In this document: one piece after another, positions 33,982-42,803 of the stretch | How positions within the stretch are numbered: position 1 is the first letter of the stretch | Layout of the letters: each line of letters starts with the position of its first letter | Origin: Desulfobacteraceae bacterium | GTDB lineage: Bacteria > Desulfobacterota > Desulfobacteria > Desulfobacterales > Desulfosalsimonadaceae | Assembly: GCA_003599885.1 (NCBI GenBank) | Contig: QZKW01000013.1 | Span: forward strand, 1 to 64,000 | Direction of reading: 5' to 3' | Length of the DNA stretch: 64,000 nt | Notes under the pieces: generated by a model | The model's database searches: none | The model's input: only the letters and a program-made list of their open reading frames with translations | What the model was told of the DNA's origin: nothing | Program-made: the position numbers and the translations under genes

Positions 33982-34923
33982 ATGAAAAAAAGATTTACGA
34001 TTTTAACGGTTTTTATCGTGTTATGTGCAGTGGCGATGGGCGGTACGGCATTTGCCGGTAATAAAATTTCCAAAATCGTCGCTTTCGGAGACAGCCTCAG
34101 CGATAACGGCTGGGAGGATGGTTATGGTTTTGGTGTCTGGACAAACGGAGATGTCTGGCTGGAATATCTGGCGGATGAAATGGGCGTGCAGCTGGAAGAC
34201 CGAGCCCTTGGGGGCGCCAAAACAAGCGGGCATAACAGCGGAAGTACATTATATGGTCTCGATTGGCAGGTTAATATGTATGTAATTCAAACGGGTGTCG
34301 GCGCGGACCTCTCAGACACTCTTTTTGTCATATGGGCGGGGGGCAATGATTTTCTTTCAATTCAACCCACAGATGATCCAGCCGTTGTGATTGGAAATGG
34401 GATTAATAATATAAAAGGTTCCATAGATAATTTGCTTTCCATTGGCGCAAAAAATATTTTGGTGATGAACCTGCCGGATCTGGGGGCTGCCCCCCTTAAT
34501 AACTGGCATCCTGCCCTGGCAGCCGGCGCCACCGCACTATCGAATACTTTTAATAATTATCTGCAGATGATGCTCTGTTCTTATGTGAATTATTTGCCGG
34601 ATCATCATTTTTATATGGTCGATACCTTTGAACTGATTGATTACATTGTTGTAAATCCTGCCAAGTTTGATTTTACCAATGTCTCCTTATCTGGGGGAGG
34701 CAGCTTAGGTAATCCGAATAATATTCCGGCCGGTTATGCCTTCTGGGATGCGATTCATCCGACCACTGCCGCCCATCAGATCATCGCCGCTGCCGCATGC
34801 GCTCAGGTGAATCCCCAGAATCTGTCAAAAGAAATGAAGGGCCTGATTCAGAAATTAAATAAATTGCAACCGAGACAGCCGCTTGAAGATGCGTGCGAAC
34901 TTTGTTCCTCAACCGCCCCTTAA
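33982..34923 (+). CDS. Exported SGNH/GDSL-family esterase or lipase
   Basis: A 313-residue hydrolase with a signal peptide (FTILTVFIVLCAVAMGGTAFA). All four SGNH blocks are present: IVAFGDSLSDNG (Ser38), GGAKTSG, WAGGNDF, and DAIHPTTAAH (Asp256, His259). It resembles the thermolabile haemolysin/acyltransferase branch acting on lipids outside the inner membrane. No autotransporter barrel follows, so it is periplasmic or secreted. GGAGG precedes the ATG. A strong hairpin at 34971-35003 terminates it. The C-terminus contains two cysteines (ACELC). Confidence 0.9.
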   Translation: MKKRFTILTVFIVLCAVAMGGTAFAGNKISKIVAFGDSLSDNGWEDGYGFGVWTNGDVWLEYLADEMGVQLEDRALGGAKTSGHNSGSTLYGLDWQVNMYVIQTGVGADLSDTLFVIWAGGNDFLSIQPTDDPAVVIGNGINNIKGSIDNLLSIGAKNILVMNLPDLGAAPLNNWHPALAAGATALSNTFNNYLQMMLCSYVNYLPDHHFYMVDTFELIDYIVVNPAKFDFTNVSLSGGGSLGNPNNIPAGYAFWDAIHPTTAAHQIIAAAACAQVNPQNLSKEMKGLIQKLNKLQPRQPLEDACELCSSTAP

Positions 34924-34970
34924 ACCCCACTGGATGAATTAAAGAGGGGGCAGGGAAACTGATTTTGTGT

Positions 34971-35003
34971 AAAAGCGGAGAACACAAGGTGTTCTCCGCT
35001 TTT
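34971..35003. terminator. Bidirectional rho-independent terminator
   Basis: AAAAGCGGAGAACAC, loop AAG, GTGTTCTCCGCTTTT: a perfect 15-base stem with A- and T-tracts on the two sides, lying between the convergent esterase and dehydratase genes. Confidence 0.9.
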
Positions 35004-35027
35004 ATCGCTTATACCTTCCTGCAACTA

Positions 35028-36278
35028 TCAGGAATTCATTTTTTTATTTAACAGCATTTCCATAAACGCATCCGCCCGGGTTTGAAACTGGGCAACTGAA
35101 AAATTCCGGTCATCCATGTGGTCCGCATCAATAATCACCGACGGGATGCCGAGCTGGTATTCCAGTTCCCGTTTAATTTCCATTTGTCCCAGGGTGATGG
35201 GCACACAGGATTTGTTCCGGTGGAAAATAACCCCGTCAATGGCATAATCCCGGCAGGCTTTCAGCACCATTTCCTTCCGCTTGCTGATGGAAACACATGA
35301 TACAAGGGGATAGGACGTCAGGCTTTTCATGGCAAGGGACCGGATCGGATCGTTTGGATCCATTCGCAGGGACCAGGCCGCAGAATAGGTTTCTGCCACC
35401 ACGACCCCGCCGAATTTTTCAAAATAATTAAACAATCCCATATTGTACCATAAGGGAATATTGTCCCAGAACAGGCGCAGTTTTTCATTTTCAATCACCC
35501 CCATGCCGCTGTCTGCCTTTCCCCGAACCTCATCCCGGACTTTCGTTAAAAAATCAACCGCGGTCTGTGTCCCTTGAAGGGTCACCATCACGAACATGAT
35601 CCCCATTTCAGCAGCTGAAAAAGGCACTGGTTTGTATCGCCGGAAAGTCATGATTTCATCCCAGAGTTCGCAGGCACGGTCGGAAAGCGCCACCGTGTTC
35701 TTTAATTTTTCTTCGTCCAGCCGGTGTCCGGTAACCTCCGTCAGAAATCCGATCAGGCGGCGCATTTCGCAAATTGCATACGCCACATGGTGTTCGCGGA
35801 TGTCTTCCACCGGCACTTGGGGCAGATCCGCAAAAAAGACTTTTGCGTCCGGGAACCGTTTTTCAATGGCCTGGAAGATCTTCATCACCGGAACGCACCC
35901 GCCGCCGGGGGAAAGCAGGATGTCCGGCTCGGGCAGTCCGCCGAACGGGGATTCCTTATCATTCATCAGCCCGTTGACATACCCGATGATATTGCGCAAA
36001 TATCCGCACAAATCCCTTGAATACCCCATCTGCTCGGACACTTCAAAATTCTGCGGGGTTAATCCGAATGCCGCGCAAACCGGAGACCAGTTTTCCGGGA
36101 AAACCGGCTGCAGATCCATGGCGTAAAATATTTCGATGGCCCCATTCATGGGCGGCATCCATCCCACAGGTTTGCCTTCGACCTTGGCGGCAGTGCATTG
36201 ATGATAATATTCAGTGACCACTTTCTGGAGTTCTTTGGCGGTCTTTAGCCGTTTGTTGGATTTTGTTTGTTTTTCCAT
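35028..36278 (-). CDS. 2-hydroxyacyl-CoA dehydratase / benzoyl-CoA reductase family subunit (HgdB/BcrB-like)
   Basis: A 416-residue subunit of the family of radical dehydratases (2-hydroxyglutaryl- or phenyllactyl-CoA) and ATP-dependent benzoyl-CoA reductases. Family features: GWMPPMNGAIEIFYAMDLQP at the start, SRDLCGYLRN (Cys91), SPGGGCVPV, and HRNKSCVPI near the C-terminus, the cysteines expected to hold a [4Fe-4S] cluster. The ATG at 36278 is preferred; a TTG at 36299 would add seven residues without a ribosome-binding site. It forms a pair with the gene directly upstream. The one-electron activator ATPase (HgdC/BcrAD type) that such enzymes need is not in this window. Confidence 0.82.
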   Translation of the reverse strand: MEKQTKSNKRLKTAKELQKVVTEYYHQCTAAKVEGKPVGWMPPMNGAIEIFYAMDLQPVFPENWSPVCAAFGLTPQNFEVSEQMGYSRDLCGYLRNIIGYVNGLMNDKESPFGGLPEPDILLSPGGGCVPVMKIFQAIEKRFPDAKVFFADLPQVPVEDIREHHVAYAICEMRRLIGFLTEVTGHRLDEEKLKNTVALSDRACELWDEIMTFRRYKPVPFSAAEMGIMFVMVTLQGTQTAVDFLTKVRDEVRGKADSGMGVIENEKLRLFWDNIPLWYNMGLFNYFEKFGGVVVAETYSAAWSLRMDPNDPIRSLAMKSLTSYPLVSCVSISKRKEMVLKACRDYAIDGVIFHRNKSCVPITLGQMEIKRELEYQLGIPSVIIDADHMDDRNFSVAQFQTRADAFMEMLLNKKMNS

Positions 36279-36311
36279 CTGATTGTTCCCAATGCACAAC
36301 GGTTTATTTTT

Positions 36312-37442
36312 TTAATTTCTATCTTCCCCAAGCATCTCGAAAAATCCTTCCAGCCGGGTTTTAACCTGCCCTTCCATTTTCCATGATTCATCCATTTCAA
36401 TCACAATGGCTGGATATCCCTTTGCTTTGAGCAATTCGGAAAGTATCGGGATGTCCGCAAGGTGCGGGGTGCAGAATTTTTGTATCAGGAAAATGATGCC
36501 TTTGGCGCGGGATTGAGTAAGAATATCCAGCAGTCGCCGGCCCCGGTCTGTGGCCCGGCTTCGGGATGGGCATGGAAATCGGTTCAGGGTGCGATGAATC
36601 AGACGGTCCATCGGGGTTTCGCCTTTGCCGTCGGTCGGGAAAATCTGACGGAGTCCGTTGCAGAGATCATCGGCAACAATCCGCCCGCCGGAAGATTCTA
36701 TCATGTCCATGACTTCCGGCCGTTCAATCAGACTGCCGGAAACCAGAACAGGCACCGGAAAGCGATGGTGCTGGTTCCGGCGATGATTCGGCAGGCGTTT
36801 TGATAAATCTTCAAGCAGGCATAAGTAATCTTCCGGCGGCACCACATCCCCGGCATCCATGATGGTCATGAGATCGGATGCTGTAAAATTGGATTTTCCC
36901 TGATACCGCTGTTGATAAAGGGTGTACTGAATTTTTCGAATCCGGTGATACAGGTTAAGGGAACCGTTTAGGGCGGAATCGCTGAAATCGCCGCCAAAGG
37001 CTGAGAGGTTCTGAACCAGTTCATCAAGCACGGCCTTGAAATAATCTGAAGATTCCGGCGTGTCGTTATAGGGGATGGGAATGGAATGAACCCAATCGAG
37101 TTTCAGCGCATCCTTCCAGATATTCACCATTCCGCAGGCTGCATCACAGGTGTATCCCTGAATCAGTCCGGAAATATAATCATATCGCCCGTCCAGGGCT
37201 TTTTCCAGCGCCCGCTTCATGTAAGGGCAAATAAAATCCGGGACATGCTGATAGGCCTTATCTGTGTTTCCATAACCGCCGGTAATCCGGACAGGGATCA
37301 ACCCGGTCGCATGAATTATTTCCACGGGCGTGTACGTGCAGAAATAGCCGATGATTTTTTTGCCGGATTCAGACAAGGCGCTGAGACGTTCTTCGCTGGT
37401 GCGGATGGCTTCTTTAAAGGGAAAGACGCTGTCAGGGGTCAA
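36312..37442 (-). CDS. 2-hydroxyacyl-CoA dehydratase / benzoyl-CoA reductase family subunit (HgdA/BcrC-like)
   Basis: A 376-residue partner subunit. GYFCTYTPVEIIHATGLIPV is the family N-terminal block; Cys72 (DFICPYM), Cys99/Cys103 (GYTCDAACGM) and Cys324 (KFCTPH) have about the spacing of the three [4Fe-4S] ligands known in 2-hydroxyisocaproyl-CoA dehydratase. The start is TTG at 37442, supported by AAGGA eight bases upstream. With the neighbouring subunit it would form a heterodimer that dehydrates a 2-hydroxyacyl-CoA or reduces an aromatic acyl-CoA. An acyl-CoA ligase gene lies 55 bases upstream and an alcohol dehydrogenase beyond, giving a plausible short degradation pathway. Confidence 0.8.
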   Translation of the reverse strand: MTPDSVFPFKEAIRTSEERLSALSESGKKIIGYFCTYTPVEIIHATGLIPVRITGGYGNTDKAYQHVPDFICPYMKRALEKALDGRYDYISGLIQGYTCDAACGMVNIWKDALKLDWVHSIPIPYNDTPESSDYFKAVLDELVQNLSAFGGDFSDSALNGSLNLYHRIRKIQYTLYQQRYQGKSNFTASDLMTIMDAGDVVPPEDYLCLLEDLSKRLPNHRRNQHHRFPVPVLVSGSLIERPEVMDMIESSGGRIVADDLCNGLRQIFPTDGKGETPMDRLIHRTLNRFPCPSRSRATDRGRRLLDILTQSRAKGIIFLIQKFCTPHLADIPILSELLKAKGYPAIVIEMDESWKMEGQVKTRLEGFFEMLGEDRN

Positions 37443-37496
37443 TGGTTGTTCCTTCTGAAATGTATGTTTGATGGTGAGGCTGTTGCCTGAATTTTT

Positions 37497-39170
37497 TTAT
37501 TTGATTACGGTTTTTGAAATTTCCCTGTCCCTGAGTTCCCTTCGCAGGATTTTACCCACAGCGCTCTTGGGCAGTTCGTCCACGAACTCGATTTTTTTGG
37601 GAATTTTGTACGCAGCCAGGTTCTTTTTGCAATAAACGATAACCTCTTCTTCGGTGAGCTGTTCTCCTTTTTTGATCACAATAAATGCTTTGACGGTTTC
37701 GCCGCGATACTCGTCCGGTATGCCTATAGTGCAGGCTTCCAGAATTTTGGGGTGGTCAAACAGCACGTTGTCCAGTTCCACAGGATAAATATTGTAACCC
37801 CCGGCAATGATCATGTCTTTTTTCCGGTCCACTATGGTCAGGTAACCGTCTTCGTCGAACCTGCCGATATCACCGGAATAGAACCAGCCGTCCTTGAGGA
37901 CTTTGGCGGTCTCTTCCGGTTTTTTGTAATAACCCTTCATGATCTGGGGGCCTTTGATGATGATTTCACCGGTTTCGCCCGCCGGCATTTCTTTTTCTCC
38001 GGTTTCAATATCCACGATTTTGACATCCGTATCCGGGACCGGACATCCGACAGTACCGGGCTTTATTTTGCCGCCCCAGGGGGTGACCGAAACAATGGGC
38101 GAGTTTTCGGTGGACCCGTAAACTTCGCACATGTCTGCCCCGGTCAGTTCTTTCAGGTCCCGGATGGTGTCGGCAGCCAGAGGCGCGGCTCCGGAGAAAA
38201 AACCTTTGATCGATGAAAAGTCGAGTTTCCGAAACTCCGGTTCCGCCAGGAGGCCCACAAAAATGGTGGGTACCCCCGGAAGAAAGGTGGGTTTGTATTT
38301 TTTTAATATTTCAATGTTGATGGCCGGTTCCGGCCGGGGCACCAGAATGATTTCAAAGGCCTGCCACAGGGAGAAATTCTGGATGGCCGTAAATCCGGCG
38401 GAATGGAACACCGGAAAATTGCCCACCAAACTTTCCTCGCCTTTCTTGAAATCTGGAAACCATGCGATAAACTGCTGCACATTAGAGCTCAGGTTGGCGT
38501 GGGTGAGCATGACCCCCTTGCTGACCCCTGTGGTGCCGCCGGTATACAAAAGCGCGCCGGTTTCTTCCCACTTACTCTGATCTTCAACCGGGGTGCCCGG
38601 CATCCCGGAGATTAGATCCTTGAAGATTTTGACATTGTCGGTTTGCGTGATTTTCCGGTACATTGCTTTTTTAACAAACGGGAAGAGCTGTTTTTTGGGA
38701 AACGGGAGATAGGAATGAATATGACAGGCAACAATTTTTTCGATTTTTGTCTGGCTTTGGATTTTTTCGATGCGGGGAACCAGGAGTGTCAGCGTTACGA
38801 TGATCCTGGAATCCGAATCGTTGAGCTGATAGGCGAGTTCCCGTTCCGTATAGAGCGGATTGCACAGAACCGTCACCGCACCGATACGAAAAATCGCATA
38901 ATTGGCAATAATCGCCTGGGGAATATTGGGGAGACAGACCGCCACCTTGTCGCCTGCCCTGATCCCCATATCCGTCAGCGCCCTGGCAAAGGCATTGACC
39001 ATGGCATCGAGTTCTTTATAGGTGATGGTGCGGCCCATGTAATTTAAGGCGGAATGGTTGGGGAAATCTTTTACTGACCGTGACAATGCCTGGGATACGG
39101 TTGTTCTGTCATACGCCAGAACCGGCGGAACCCCCGGCGCATAAGATTTGTGCCAGCTTTTTTCATTCAT
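37497..39170 (-). CDS. Acyl-CoA synthetase (AMP-forming, FadD-like)
   Basis: A 557-residue adenylate-forming ligase that activates a carboxylic acid to its CoA thioester. Core motifs: LLYTGGTTGVSKGVMLTHAN (phosphate loop), DMCEVYGSTEN, FYSGDIGRFDEDGYLTIVDR with KDMIIAGGYNIYPVE (hinge), and PKSAVGKILRRELR with the catalytic Lys. Length and order match long-chain FadD. The ATG at 39170 is preferred because AAGGAGG lies six bases upstream; an ATG at 39176 touches it. It sits upstream of the dehydratase pair and probably feeds them CoA substrate. Confidence 0.92.
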   Translation of the reverse strand: MNEKSWHKSYAPGVPPVLAYDRTTVSQALSRSVKDFPNHSALNYMGRTITYKELDAMVNAFARALTDMGIRAGDKVAVCLPNIPQAIIANYAIFRIGAVTVLCNPLYTERELAYQLNDSDSRIIVTLTLLVPRIEKIQSQTKIEKIVACHIHSYLPFPKKQLFPFVKKAMYRKITQTDNVKIFKDLISGMPGTPVEDQSKWEETGALLYTGGTTGVSKGVMLTHANLSSNVQQFIAWFPDFKKGEESLVGNFPVFHSAGFTAIQNFSLWQAFEIILVPRPEPAINIEILKKYKPTFLPGVPTIFVGLLAEPEFRKLDFSSIKGFFSGAAPLAADTIRDLKELTGADMCEVYGSTENSPIVSVTPWGGKIKPGTVGCPVPDTDVKIVDIETGEKEMPAGETGEIIIKGPQIMKGYYKKPEETAKVLKDGWFYSGDIGRFDEDGYLTIVDRKKDMIIAGGYNIYPVELDNVLFDHPKILEACTIGIPDEYRGETVKAFIVIKKGEQLTEEEVIVYCKKNLAAYKIPKKIEFVDELPKSAVGKILRRELRDREISKTVIK

Positions 39171-39196
39171 GGCCATCCTCCTTAAATAATAAGCTG

Positions 39197-40225
39197 TTAA
39201 CTGATTTTGAGTACTTTTGCCCCCCTGATGATACCGGTTTTGAGCTCAACCAGCGCCTGGTTGGCCTCCTTCAATGAATATTCCCTGACTTCGGGCTGAA
39301 TATTCATTTCTGCGGCCAAATTGATGAATTCGAACACATCGGAGCTGGTCACATTGGCAACGCTTTTGATTTCCTTTTCCATCCACAGATGAGATGGATA
39401 ATCCATGTTCAGGAGAAAATTTTTGTCCCTGCTTTCCTTCCGGATGGCATTGACCACAAGGCGTCCGCCCCGGTCAAGATTTCTCAGCGCCTCGACCACC
39501 GGTTTCCAGGCCGGAGTGGTGTCGATCATAAAGTCCAGAAGTTCCGGCGGCTGATCACTCGTATCGCCTGCCCATACCGCGCCCAGCGATGTGGCAAAGG
39601 ATCGTTCCGTTTCATTTCTGGCAAACACAAACACATTCGACTGTGGGTAGAGGTGGCGAACCATTTTGAGGACCAGGTGGGCGGAAGCGCCGAAACCGGT
39701 CAGCCCGAGGTTGCCGCCGTTTTTAAGACCGGTCAGTTTCAGGGAGCGGTACCCGATGGCGCCGGCGCATAAGAGGGGAGCGGCCTGGGCATCTGAAAAG
39801 GTTTCAGGTATCCGATAGGCGAATTTTTCCGGCACGGTCATGAATTCGGCATACCCGCCGTTAACGTCCCGGCCGGTGGCTTTAAATTCCGGGCACAGAT
39901 TTTCAAGACCGTTCACACAGAATTTGCATTTTCCGCAGGCCGAAAAAATCCAGGCCACGCCGACCCTCTCTCCAATGCTGAATTTTCGGGTGTCTTTTCC
40001 GGATGATGCCACACGGCCAACAGCCTGGTGACCGGGTACCACGGGAAAAAAAGGCGGCGGGGTGCGCCCTTCAATTTCATCAAGTTCCGTATGGCAGACA
40101 CCGCAGGTTGAGACTTTAATTAATATCTCTCCCGGCCCGTGAACGGGTTCCGGCAGGTCCATGAAGGTCAGAGGCGTCTTGCAGTCATTCAGGTTGCAAA
40201 TTTTATTCAAAACCATTGCTTTCAT
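39197..40225 (-). CDS. Zinc-dependent alcohol dehydrogenase
   Basis: A 342-residue MDR-family dehydrogenase. TCGVCHTELDEIEG holds the catalytic Cys, PVVPGHQAVGRV the His, CGKCKFCVNGLENLC the four structural-zinc cysteines, and LGLTGFGASAHLVLK the Rossmann loop. Resembles the AdhP-like, often aryl/alkyl alcohol or hydroxyacyl-CoA dehydrogenase branch. The ATG at 40225 has GGAGGTG at a rather long 14-base spacing. It lies 26 bases upstream of the acyl-CoA ligase and heads a four-gene run with the dehydratase pair, so it probably oxidises a hydroxyl group in the same pathway (inference). Confidence 0.87.
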   Translation of the reverse strand: MKAMVLNKICNLNDCKTPLTFMDLPEPVHGPGEILIKVSTCGVCHTELDEIEGRTPPPFFPVVPGHQAVGRVASSGKDTRKFSIGERVGVAWIFSACGKCKFCVNGLENLCPEFKATGRDVNGGYAEFMTVPEKFAYRIPETFSDAQAAPLLCAGAIGYRSLKLTGLKNGGNLGLTGFGASAHLVLKMVRHLYPQSNVFVFARNETERSFATSLGAVWAGDTSDQPPELLDFMIDTTPAWKPVVEALRNLDRGGRLVVNAIRKESRDKNFLLNMDYPSHLWMEKEIKSVANVTSSDVFEFINLAAEMNIQPEVREYSLKEANQALVELKTGIIRGAKVLKIS

Positions 40226-40394
40226 CGGTTTCGGAAATTCACCTCCACTTGCTGGTGTTTATGGGGGCATCGTCAGGCAGGAATTGTTGCAGTTACTATA
40301 ACCGGGATGATCTGTAAAATCAATGCAATGATTGGATGGGGGAGGGATCTAAGGAAATAAATCTTGAATTGTAATGATAATCTTAACTTCAATT

Positions 40395-40730
40395 TTAAGG
40401 GCTCAGTTCAAAGTTCGGGCTGTCAACAACAGGGTTTTCTCTGGTTTCAAGCCGGTTGAGGCAGAATTTTCCGATAATCAGCGTCACCACAACAACAGGC
40501 AGATAGGTTTTTAAAAACATCGGGACCATGGCTTCCCCAAACTGTTGGGTCCAATACATGCTGGCGGCAAGCTCTGCCAAAACGATAATGTCCAGTAGAA
40601 GGACAAATAATTTTTGCTTAACGTTGAACTGTTTTTTATTCTTTCGCCTTAGCCGGTATTTCGGATTTAAGAGCAGCATGTCCAGCACAACGGCATAAAA
40701 TTTCTGGTTTTTAATGTTTGGTTGTTCCAT
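40395..40730 (-). CDS. Small membrane protein, unknown
   Basis: A 111-residue protein with a basic N-terminal third (YRLRRKNKKQFN) and two hydrophobic segments (LFVLLLDIIVLAELAASMYW; YLPVVVVTLIIGKFCL), ending in an acidic/polar tail. I recognise no family. AAAGG precedes the ATG moderately well. It is the last gene of the minus-strand run beginning with the sulfite-exporter genes, but a hairpin at 40768-40807 separates it from its upstream neighbour, so co-transcription may be partial. Confidence 0.6.
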   Translation of the reverse strand: MEQPNIKNQKFYAVVLDMLLLNPKYRLRRKNKKQFNVKQKLFVLLLDIIVLAELAASMYWTQQFGEAMVPMFLKTYLPVVVVTLIIGKFCLNRLETRENPVVDSPNFELSP

Positions 40731-40767
40731 GGGAATCGGCCTTTCATTTCTATTTTTTTGTCGGGTT

Positions 40768-40807
40768 GAACAGGGAGTGCGCGCTTATATGCAGGCACCC
40801 CCTGTTC
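40768..40807. terminator. Hairpin between two small genes
   Basis: GAACAGGGAGTGC and GCACCCCCTGTTC pair at 12 of 13 positions around a 14-base loop, seven bases after the stop of the 40814 gene. On the minus strand no U-tract follows, so it may protect mRNA ends or attenuate rather than terminate fully. Confidence 0.45.
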
Positions 40808-40813
40808 AGGTGA

Positions 40814-41152
40814 TTATTTTTTCATTAAATCCTGTTTGCTGACATTCATGATCTTGAGGGCAATTTTGCCTGCCCCTTCGATTTTATAAGAAATTCTCAA
40901 GATATCCCCTGGTTCGGGAATGTGGCCGATTTTGGCTGTCGACACATCAAAGTCGCTTTCAATGCTCGTTGGATTGCCGTATTTGTTTTGGGCAAAATTC
41001 GTGTCATACTCCTGAAGTTTGATGACCTTGGTTTCGGTATTGTATTCAATGCATTTTCCCTGAGCGACTTCAGACGCAACGGCGCTCGCCGCAAAAACCA
41101 GGCACAGGATTATGATGCCGATGGTGGCGACTGCTTTTATATGTAATTTCAT
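40814..41152 (-). CDS. Small exported protein, unknown
   Basis: A 112-residue protein with a signal peptide (ATIGIIILCLVFAASAVASE). The mature part, about 85 residues, includes QGKCIEYNTETKVIKLQEYD and IGHIPEPGDILRISYKIEG, suggesting a small beta-barrel or OB-like periplasmic domain. One cysteine. AAGGAGAG precedes the ATG. It follows the TauE gene by 41 bases in the sigma-54-driven run and may assist the sulfite/sulfur transport or sense its substrate. Function unknown. Confidence 0.65.
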   Translation of the reverse strand: MKLHIKAVATIGIIILCLVFAASAVASEVAQGKCIEYNTETKVIKLQEYDTNFAQNKYGNPTSIESDFDVSTAKIGHIPEPGDILRISYKIEGAGKIALKIMNVSKQDLMKK

Positions 41153-41193
41153 ATGTTTTCTCTCCTTTATGTATCAGTATGTTGTGGCGAATA

Positions 41194-42213
41194 TCACGCG
41201 TTGGCCGCTTTCTTGTCCCGCAGTTCCTCAAACGCTCCCACAGCCATTATCTTGATAATATAGAGACAGATAATTCCGATGGTGCCCAGTATCAAAACCG
41301 CAGCCATGTCTTTATATCCGAACTGTTTAAGAATAATGGAGAGCATGCAGCAGAGTACCGCGATGCCAAAGGCAATCCGGATACCGTAGCCCTTGGCGTA
41401 TTTGGTGGCGATGGTGCCGATCTGTGCGCCGATGGCAGCGCCGGTGAGCATCACGAGAACCGCAATAATCTCAATTCTGCCTTTGAGTGAATAGGTGAAC
41501 GCGCCGTATAATCCGGAGATCATCACTTCAAATAGGTCGGTGCCCACAGCGACGTGGGTGGGGCAGCCGATAAGATAAACCAACGCGGGCATGCGGATCA
41601 ACCCGCCGCCGATGCCCAAAAAACCCGCCAGGATACCGGTCAGAAAACTGATGCCCATGGGCAGCCACAGAGAACAGGTAAATCCCGAGGTTTTGAAATG
41701 AATCATGGGCGGGAGATTCAGTTTTTGAAGGGTTTTATACCAGGTGATCCCTTCCGCCCCATGTTCACCCACATCGCCGGCCTTTTTATTCTGGGTCGCC
41801 TTGTAATAATCATAAAACACCAGGGTGGCAATCAGCGCCAGCAGCACCACATACGCGTATCGAACCACGGATTCGACGCTGCCGAGTTTTTCAAGATACA
41901 TAACAAGCTGAGCGCCGACTTCGATGCCGAGCATGGTGCCCAGAACCATGATCAGCCCCAGTTTGTAATCCACATTTCCGAATTTTGAATGCCGGAAAGT
42001 GGAAATCATTGATTTACCGGCAATATGCGCCATGTCGGTACCGATGGCGAAGGCCATGGGAAAACCCAAAATGTTTAGCCCGGGCGTTACCATCCAGGCC
42101 CCGCCCATTCCAAAAAAACCGCCGATGGTCCCTACTGAAAAGCCGATAAGCACCAGGCCCGGCCAGAAAATATGAATGCCGGCAATTGGCATATACATTG
42201 TTAACCATTCCAT
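41194..42213 (-). CDS. TauE/SafE family anion exporter
   Basis: A 339-residue membrane protein with two copies of the TauE/SafE core. The first half contains GFSVGTIGGFFGMGGAWMVT, the second ILAGFLGIGGGLIRMPALVY, and GTDLFEVMISGLYG is typical. Members move sulfite, sulfoacetate or other organosulfur anions; in a sulfate reducer sulfite efflux is plausible but not proven. Strong AAGGAGA before the ATG at 42213. It lies 55 bases after a small membrane protein and downstream of a sigma-54 promoter. Confidence 0.87.
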   Translation of the reverse strand: MEWLTMYMPIAGIHIFWPGLVLIGFSVGTIGGFFGMGGAWMVTPGLNILGFPMAFAIGTDMAHIAGKSMISTFRHSKFGNVDYKLGLIMVLGTMLGIEVGAQLVMYLEKLGSVESVVRYAYVVLLALIATLVFYDYYKATQNKKAGDVGEHGAEGITWYKTLQKLNLPPMIHFKTSGFTCSLWLPMGISFLTGILAGFLGIGGGLIRMPALVYLIGCPTHVAVGTDLFEVMISGLYGAFTYSLKGRIEIIAVLVMLTGAAIGAQIGTIATKYAKGYGIRIAFGIAVLCCMLSIILKQFGYKDMAAVLILGTIGIICLYIIKIMAVGAFEELRDKKAANA

Positions 42214-42268
42214 ATGAATATTCTCCTTCTAATTAAAAATCGTTTATCGTTGAATGAATATCTGCCGG

Positions 42269-42580
42269 TTAATGTTCAAGAATTTTCCGGCTGGTCAGAT
42301 CCAGGCCGGTCCGCGCCAGGAGAAAGTCCATTAAGAACCCAAGAAAAGCGCCATACAGGGCCGTCACCACCGTACACCAGATGGCGAACACCAAAATATC
42401 CGTATTGTAAGCGTTCGCCATGTATTTCATGAATGCGGTATAATACCCGGGATCGTTTAAAACGCGGGTGTCCGCCACCACAACCAGTTCGGTTGCCTTG
42501 TCCCCACCCGCCAGAGCAATGCCTGGCAGCAGGATACCGATAATGACTATTGCCAAAGTTAATTTTTTCCATTTTTTCAT
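42269..42580 (-). CDS. Small membrane protein of the sulfite-exporter operon
   Basis: A 103-residue protein with a signal-like first segment (LTLAIVIIGILLPGIALAGG) and a second membrane span (TDILVFAIWCTVVTALYGAF), ending LARTGLDLTSRKILEH. The ATG at 42580 is chosen because GGGAGG sits six bases upstream; the open frame begins five codons earlier. It is the first gene behind the sigma-54 promoter and immediately precedes TauE, so it may be an accessory subunit of the exporter. I recognise no named family. Confidence 0.65.
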   Translation of the reverse strand: MKKWKKLTLAIVIIGILLPGIALAGGDKATELVVVADTRVLNDPGYYTAFMKYMANAYNTDILVFAIWCTVVTALYGAFLGFLMDFLLARTGLDLTSRKILEH

Positions 42581-42696
42581 TTGGGCCTCCCTCAATGTTT
42601 TGTTTGTTAACAGTTAAATTTTTTCACTTATTCCCATTCATTAAATTTCAATATGTCTTTTTTTGGAATTTTTATTGCGCAGTTGAACGATATGAT

Positions 42697-42713
42697 TGCA
42701 ATGCCTGTGCCAA
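42697..42713 (-). promoter_or_regulatory. Sigma-54 (RpoN) promoter of the sulfite-exporter operon
   Basis: On the minus strand TTGGCACAGGCATTGCA matches the -24/-12 consensus TGGCAC-N5-TTGCA exactly, with GG and GC ten bases apart as required. Predicted start is about 105 bases before the ATG at 42580. Confidence 0.78.
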
Positions 42714-42722
42714 CAAAATGTA

Positions 42723-42750
42723 TTGACAGTTTTGCGCGATACAGTAGAAT
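42723..42750 (+). promoter_or_regulatory. Sigma-70 promoter of the AAA+ regulator
   Basis: TTGACA (42723-42728), 16-base spacer, TAGAAT (42745-42750). It lies only ten bases from the divergent sigma-54 promoter, so regulator binding here could affect both genes. Confidence 0.6.
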
Positions 42751-42803
42751 GGTGTGCCAGATAGCCGGTAAAATATTAATTATAATAAGAAATTTAATAT
42801 GTT

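Noticed and set aside
42721-42765. Second possible sigma-54 site on the minus strand (CTGGCAC about 42755)
   Set aside because: The -12 TTGC element is missing at the required distance.
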